NCBI GenBank assembly: GCA_028095005.1
Contig: CM051460.1
Span: 65,697,676 to 65,761,675, forward strand
Length of the DNA: 64,000 bases
Direction of reading: 5' to 3'
From: Rhynchospora pubera
Taxonomy: Eukaryota; Streptophyta; Magnoliopsida; Poales; Cyperaceae
The notes beneath the pieces are model-generated. The model did not search any database. It worked only from the letters and a program-made list of their open reading frames with translations, and was not told the origin of the DNA. Within the stretch, counting starts at the first letter, position 1, and every line of letters begins with the position of its first letter. Shown here in pieces: positions 59,051 to 64,000 of the stretch. Both the position numbers and the translations under genes were made by a program.

Positions 59051-59904
59051 AATGAAATGTCTTTTTTCAAATATATCTTGATAATTTATAAATAAAGCAT
59101 AGAGATTGGTATAGTGATCGTCATATAGATTCTTGTTGTGAATTTGAATTTCAAAATATTTTGAACATGAGATGTTTTTGTGTCAGCTATCATTGGAGAA
59201 ACACACCTCCTAATAACAACATTAAAAAAAAAAACTGAAATTGTCAATGTACATTTTTTACAATATTATTTTACATCGTAAAACCTCAAATCTCAATTGA
59301 GCACTCAGGGTTCCGTCTGTTATATAAGAGAAGAAGAAGCAATGCGAAAAAGAATAGCTTGGCTGATCCCCCCCCCCCCCCCCCCACCACCAAAAAAAAA
59401 AATTGCTGTTGATAGGATTTTGGCTAATTAATTTGCTGTTGATAGGATTGTTTCCCTTTTGGCACTTGGTTTGGTTATGGTAGCATGGCTAGGGCCTACT
59501 GCCTAGCTTGAATATTCCTCCATTCAAATTAGGATTTCAATTGTTTATCATAATTTCAAGTTCTAGAATAAAATGTTGTAAAACTTGTTTTCCTTTTTTT
59601 TTTTTTTTGGGATTAACTTTGAATAGCGCAAGCGCACTAACAAGGTATGTATCGATCCTTCTATTAGTATTTTGAAATAAAGCAAACCATACTTCGAGAA
59701 GACAATTTTTATCGGGACTGATAAAGGATAATCATCCTCCAATAATTAGATTAATTGAATTTCAAAAAAAAAAAGAAAATGATAGGATGATGGATATTTT
59801 TTTTTTAATATCATTAATGAAGCTACTCCCTTCATCCCATCATCCTCATCATCTCACGCTTATATTCTATTTTTTCGACTATCCTCTTAATTTTATTAAA
59901 ACAG

Positions 59905-60030
59905 ACAGTTAGTTATTTTTCCATAACAGTTAGTAACATTAATCAGAACAGTTAGTTATTGTTCTAGAACAGTTAGTTATTTATCCAGAAGAGTTAGTTA
60001 TTTTTCAGAACTTTTCTATTAATATTTGAA
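59905..60030. repeat. Interspersed short repeats of ACAGTTAGTTATT
   Basis: About five copies of ACAGTTAGTTATT or close variants occur within 125 bases, separated by 8-15 bases of variable sequence. Confidence 0.75.
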
Positions 60031-60516
60031 AATGAAATTTAGGAGATGATGGAATCTATGAGATGATAGAAAGCAATTTCCATTTTATCCCTTCGATTTA
60101 AAACAAATAGACTAAATCCACATTATAAACACCTTAATTTTAAAAGCTTCAAGAAGAGGATTGTAGATCCAAAATGGTTAATTAAATTCCGCCCTATTTT
60201 TGCTATTGATTGCATGAAAAGCAGTGGAAATGAATTCCAAAATAGAAATTGACAACTAAAAATCTTGTCATTGGAACGACGTGACCTTCCACAACTTATT
60301 GCTAAGGACATTTCACTATTTCAGCGAACACTTCTTTCCAGTTTTATGTACCCCGAAATGCAAAGCAACAGGAGAAAATTAATAACAAAGAAAAGAAGAA
60401 AAAACCAACAAAAACAGAAAAGCGGTACAGGTCCATGAATAGTGCAAAAAGCTGCTCAAATTACCTAAATTGATCATCTACATTCATATAAGCCATGTTC
60501 AACCTGGTTCAGCACT

Positions 60517-62223
60517 TCAATCATTAGTTCCACCTTTTGTCTGGTTGATGAGTTCTCTTGCATCATCCACTCGCCCCATCTGCAAAAGCAGTTTTAATAT
60601 CAGAGAGGTGGTCGCAAAATCAGGTTTCACTCCTTCTTGTCTCATTCGGTTCAGAACCCGCGTAGCCTCAACTACTTTTTCTTTCTTAGCATATGTTCCA
60701 AGTAAGGGGTTGTAAGTCAAATGATTTGGTGCCGCATGATTGAGCTGCATTCTATCAAGGATACTCATTACATCATTAATGGTGCCATCATTTGCATATC
60801 CAAGAAGTAGAACATTATATGATACAACATCTGGTTTTATACCACCCATTATCATCAAGTCAAACAACTTCTGAGCTTCCTTGGTTTGGCCTTGTTTGCA
60901 CATTGAATTCATAATGGAAGTGTAAGTAACTTCATTGGGCTGAAAACCTCGATCAGTCATATCCTTGAAAACTCTAATGGTGTCTTTCCACCAGCCTAGC
61001 TTAGAATATCCATTTATAATACTGCTATATGTGATAACATCAGGTGTCACGCCTTTACCAAGCATATGATATAGTACTTTCTCTGCCTCTTCACCATCGC
61101 CCTTCTTGCAGACTGCATCTACGATTACATTGTATATCACAGTATCCGGTAATATTTCCTTTGAAACCATCTCATCCAGTAACTTCTTTACCTTTCCAAA
61201 CTTATTCGTCTTGCAAAGCCCATCTATAAGAATATTATAAGTATGAACATCAGGATCCTTACCTCTGGATTTCATATCATGCAGCAACTTCTCTGCCTCT
61301 TTTATTTCTTCTTCCTTGCATAGTGCATCCACGATGACATTGTACGTCACAACATCAGGATCATGTCCATTGTTAGCCATGCACTGAAGCATTTCCACAG
61401 CCTTGTCCAATAATCCCTTTTTGTAAAAGCCATCCATGAGAGTGGTATAAGTTACTACATTAGGTTGAAGTCCTTGAGAAACCATGTCATGCAATAATTC
61501 CTCTGCCTTCTCAATTTCTCCATCCTTACAGAGACCATTAATAAGACTATTATAGGTCACAACATTGGGATAATAACCTCTAGATTGCATTTGTCGCAGC
61601 ACCTCCTCTGCCCTCCTAATTTCTCCCGTCATGCACAGGCCATTAATCAGTGAATTGTATGTGACGACATTAGGCATAATACCCACTGAAAGCATTTGTT
61701 TGAACAAACTAAATGCTTTACTGACTGCACCCTTTTTACAAAAACCATCAATAACTATGTTGTAGGAGACCACGTCAGGTGGGCAGGCCATTTTATTGAG
61801 CAACATGGTTACTGCTTTATAGATCCTATTCTGAGAACAAAGACTCTTGAGTAGAGCATTGAAGATGAAAGTGTCAGGTTTCAGGTCCTCCTTAATAAAC
61901 CGTCCAAAGAAAATCAACCCAAGTGCTGGCCGATTCATTTGGATACAATAGTCAATCAAGATAGTATATGAGCAGACATCAGGTGAAGGTGAGATTCTTT
62001 GGGTTTCGGTCAAACAATTAAAAAGGGAAAATATGGTAGCATAATGGTTGTTCGAGTTCTTTATACGAACCAACGCTTTAAAGAGATTATTAAAGGGTTG
62101 GATGGGAGTAGCTGGGTTCTCAACGGCCAGCAGGCAGTGGAAAAATTGAAGAGCTTCTTCAAGAGTTATGGTACCAGACCGACAGCGTTCTTTTATAAGC
62201 AATTCCAACTGGCGAAACCCCAT
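60517..62223 (-). CDS. P-type pentatricopeptide repeat protein, restorer-of-fertility-like, 568 aa
   Basis: Intronless coding frame. The ATG giving MGFRQLELL is the first in frame. About 15 repeats of 35 residues run from residue about 40 to the end, with typical starts such as PNVVTYNSLINGLC and PDVVTYNVIVDALC. No E, DYW or SMR domain follows. P-type PPR proteins bind single-stranded organelle RNA base by base. The VVTYN...LC..G repeat style and intronless form fit the Rf-like clade that acts in mitochondria. Only about 35 residues precede the first repeat and they do not look like a strong targeting peptide; an upstream exon or a missing start is possible. A CT-rich leader with a donor (CCTCG followed by GTATGTAACC) near 62640 suggests a 5'UTR intron. 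Confidence 0.93.
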   Translation of the reverse strand: MGFRQLELLIKERCRSGTITLEEALQFFHCLLAVENPATPIQPFNNLFKALVRIKNSNNHYATIFSLFNCLTETQRISPSPDVCSYTILIDYCIQMNRPALGLIFFGRFIKEDLKPDTFIFNALLKSLCSQNRIYKAVTMLLNKMACPPDVVSYNIVIDGFCKKGAVSKAFSLFKQMLSVGIMPNVVTYNSLINGLCMTGEIRRAEEVLRQMQSRGYYPNVVTYNSLINGLCKDGEIEKAEELLHDMVSQGLQPNVVTYTTLMDGFYKKGLLDKAVEMLQCMANNGHDPDVVTYNVIVDALCKEEEIKEAEKLLHDMKSRGKDPDVHTYNILIDGLCKTNKFGKVKKLLDEMVSKEILPDTVIYNVIVDAVCKKGDGEEAEKVLYHMLGKGVTPDVITYSSIINGYSKLGWWKDTIRVFKDMTDRGFQPNEVTYTSIMNSMCKQGQTKEAQKLFDLMIMGGIKPDVVSYNVLLLGYANDGTINDVMSILDRMQLNHAAPNHLTYNPLLGTYAKKEKVVEATRVLNRMRQEGVKPDFATTSLILKLLLQMGRVDDARELINQTKGGTND

Positions 62224-62229
62224 GGACAA

Positions 62230-63053
62230 AATCAGAAATGGTCACACAACTCCTCTTGCAGTCTTGCAGATAGTTCTCCTGAAGTTAGTTGTATTTTTGT
62301 AACCTATGAAAATGGACTGATTGCCTGGATCTTAATGCTGGTTAGATACAGGCACTGCTGTTTGTTCACGTTCAATGGCATCCTAAAAATGATTCTATAG
62401 ATTCCTACAAAACAGAAAGACTGTGATGTGCTTTTGAGACATTTTGGCAAATAAGTAGCATGCACATTCAGGGATTCCCAAATTGTACCAATACAATTTC
62501 CAACTACAGGACATATTTTCAGTCAGGAACAGAAAAACGAAAACCCCACAATTTATCAGAGTTGTACATTCTGGGGAAAAAAAAAAAACAAAAAAACATA
62601 GCTAGAAGTTGGTACCAGGAAGGAAAATTAGGTTACATACCGAGGTTAGAGAGAGAGTGTGTCTCCTGATTCTTGCATTTCTGAGACTGAGAGGAGGTAG
62701 AAATTAAAAGAGCTTGTTTCAGCCGCAAAAAAGTTGTGCTTGGTGCGACGATATCACATCTGTCACTCTCAGGCGCATTTTCACAAGCACTTGGAGTGCA
62801 TGAGAGTGGGGAGGACTGGCCTCAAGAGTCAAGAGAGGAGACGGGAGGAGGAAAGCGTCGGAAGAAGAGTGCGATGCGATCAAGCAAAAGAAGATTGAGA
62901 GAGACTTATAACTTATAACGGACGGTGGAGATCAAAAGCTGTTACTTCTTGGCAATTTATAGTTAGTTTTGGCCTAGAGAGTCGAGACTTCTTTCAATAA
63001 AAAGCTGTTGAGGCCTTCAAGTCGTCTTTTTATTTCAAATCTTGCAGTTGCGG
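62230..63053. other. PPR 5'UTR, its intron and the promoter region
   Basis: A minus-strand leader exon seems to end near 62641. A GA/CT-rich block at 62640-62910 is typical of plant leaders and core promoters. The open frame at 62736-62918 on the other strand is not supported. Confidence 0.4.
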
Positions 63054-63230
63054 CAGGGGCGGAGCCAAGGCAGGGGCCTCAGTGGGCTTGGCCTCCCCAC
63101 ATTTTTTAATTTTACTTAAAATCACAAGGTAAATTGCATAAAGGTATGAACAAATATGTAGAATGGCCCCTTCAACAAGTAAAATTTATAGATTGGCCCC
63201 ACTTATATTGTTTTTCTGGCTTCGCCCCTG
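63054..63230. mobile_element. hAT MITE (CAGTGGCGGATC family), copy 3
   Basis: The ends are CAGGGGCGGAGCCAAGG and CTGGCTTCGCCCCTG, with the perfect 8-bp duplication AGTTGCGG (63046-63053 and 63231-63238). It is 177 bp, about 830 bp upstream of the PPR start codon. Confidence 0.9.
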
Positions 63231-63238
63231 AGTTGCGG

Positions 63239-64000
63239 TGGCTAATTATCTTCCTAATGAGTGAGGTAAAATGTTCAAGAAAGATTATTTCACAGCATAT
63301 TAATATTATGTACGTCTATTGACGATTTTAATCGATTCAAGCTTTATTTCCTGGCAAAAAAAGTAGCAAAAAATAATTTATATTGGAATATTATCTTCAA
63401 CGTGATAAAACTTTCACTTGTATAAATTCAAGAAGGGTGATTTAGATTTATGCCACTACAAATATTTAAAATTAGAAATATGTCATCACTAAATGATAAT
63501 TTTTTTTTGCCACTATAAAATTAAAGAAATTAGTTTTTTGCCATCATACAATTATTTGACCATTTTACCCTTTTAAATATGCCACTGTAAAACTTAAAAA
63601 TTAGTAATGTACCATCACAATTAGTTTTATACCATTATAAATCATCAACAATTAGTTTTATCAACTTAGTACAAATTATTGCAATTTCTAATTAGTAATA
63701 TATTATTAGTTTGTTATTTGAAAGAATCAAACCATAATTATAGTGTTTTTTTTTTTGTTTAGAATTAAAGAGTAACAATATGTCAAGTACAAGCGTTCCA
63801 ATATAACAATTCACCAAGATTCGTACAAATTCGAAATTAGCAAGAAATAATGGTAAATATGAACGCTGTATATTTTTAATTAGCAAGATTCGTGCATATT
63901 ATATTAGTACCAAATTAAATTTGGTTTATGGACGCAATATGTTTTTAATGAGGGATAATTTGGTCATTAAAAGTAATTAATGACAAATTTGGTAATGGCA
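63239..64000. other. AT-rich terminal stretch with loose periodic repeats
   Basis: From about 63450 to 63660 the motif (T)GCCA(C/T)(T/C)A..A(A/T)AA followed by AAATTAG(A/T) recurs roughly every 50-60 bases with much divergence. No gene is seen before the window ends. Confidence 0.45.

Larger units (their letters stand above)
58200..60516. other. AT-rich intergenic stretch between the WRKY and PPR genes
   Basis: No gene supported. Local repeats at 58954-59050 and 59905-60030, a run of 18 C at 59368-59385, and a duplicated GCTGTTGATAGGATT at about 59405 and 59437. Confidence 0.5.

Overview
The window is nuclear DNA from a flowering plant, most likely a eudicot. It has GT-AG introns, AT-rich intergenic DNA, plant-specific families (WRKY, P-type PPR, CHX exchanger, DCD-Kelch, clade-E-like PP2C) and a dense load of plant transposons. 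The species cannot be named from the sequence.

Layout. 1-3.8 kb: retrotransposon-derived and AT-rich DNA. 3.8-7.4 kb: a GAT1-type amino acid/GABA transporter pseudogene (+). It carries a nonsense codon, two frameshifts, a hAT element in intron 1 and a Mutator-like MITE at the exon 2/intron 2 border. A lone NB-ARC fragment follows. 10.3-15.7 kb: a complete Copia retrotransposon with identical 344-bp LTRs and an open polyprotein. 15.8-20.3 kb: a small secreted cysteine-peptide gene cut in two by a gag-only LTR retrotransposon. Its intact tandem paralogue is at 23.5 kb. 20.3-25.7 kb: AT-rich repeats and small MITEs.

From 25.7 to 62.2 kb there are five substantial genes, all on the minus strand: a DCD-Kelch protein (11 exons including a 5'UTR exon, with an apparent one-base frameshift), a CHX15-like cation/H+ exchanger (8 exons, 817 aa), a PP2C phosphatase (5 exons, 430 aa), a group I WRKY factor (5 exons, 425 aa) and an Rf-like PPR protein (single coding exon, 568 aa). 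The reading phase of every splice junction was checked by hand and agrees, except at the lesions noted. The gaps hold long-terminal-inverted-repeat elements. Three of these stand in a row between (TA)n tracts at 36.5-39.1 kb, and one 1.57-kb element with AT-rich arms lies at 53.3-54.8 kb. Three short hAT MITEs of one family have perfect 8-bp target duplications.

The genes do not form a pathway. PP2C, WRKY, DCD and NB-ARC families are often stress or defence related, but their closeness here need not be functional. The clearest biology is mobile-element history: recent insertions with identical LTRs, one of which broke a peptide gene, and a MITE that landed on a splice donor. No wholly new biological system was found.
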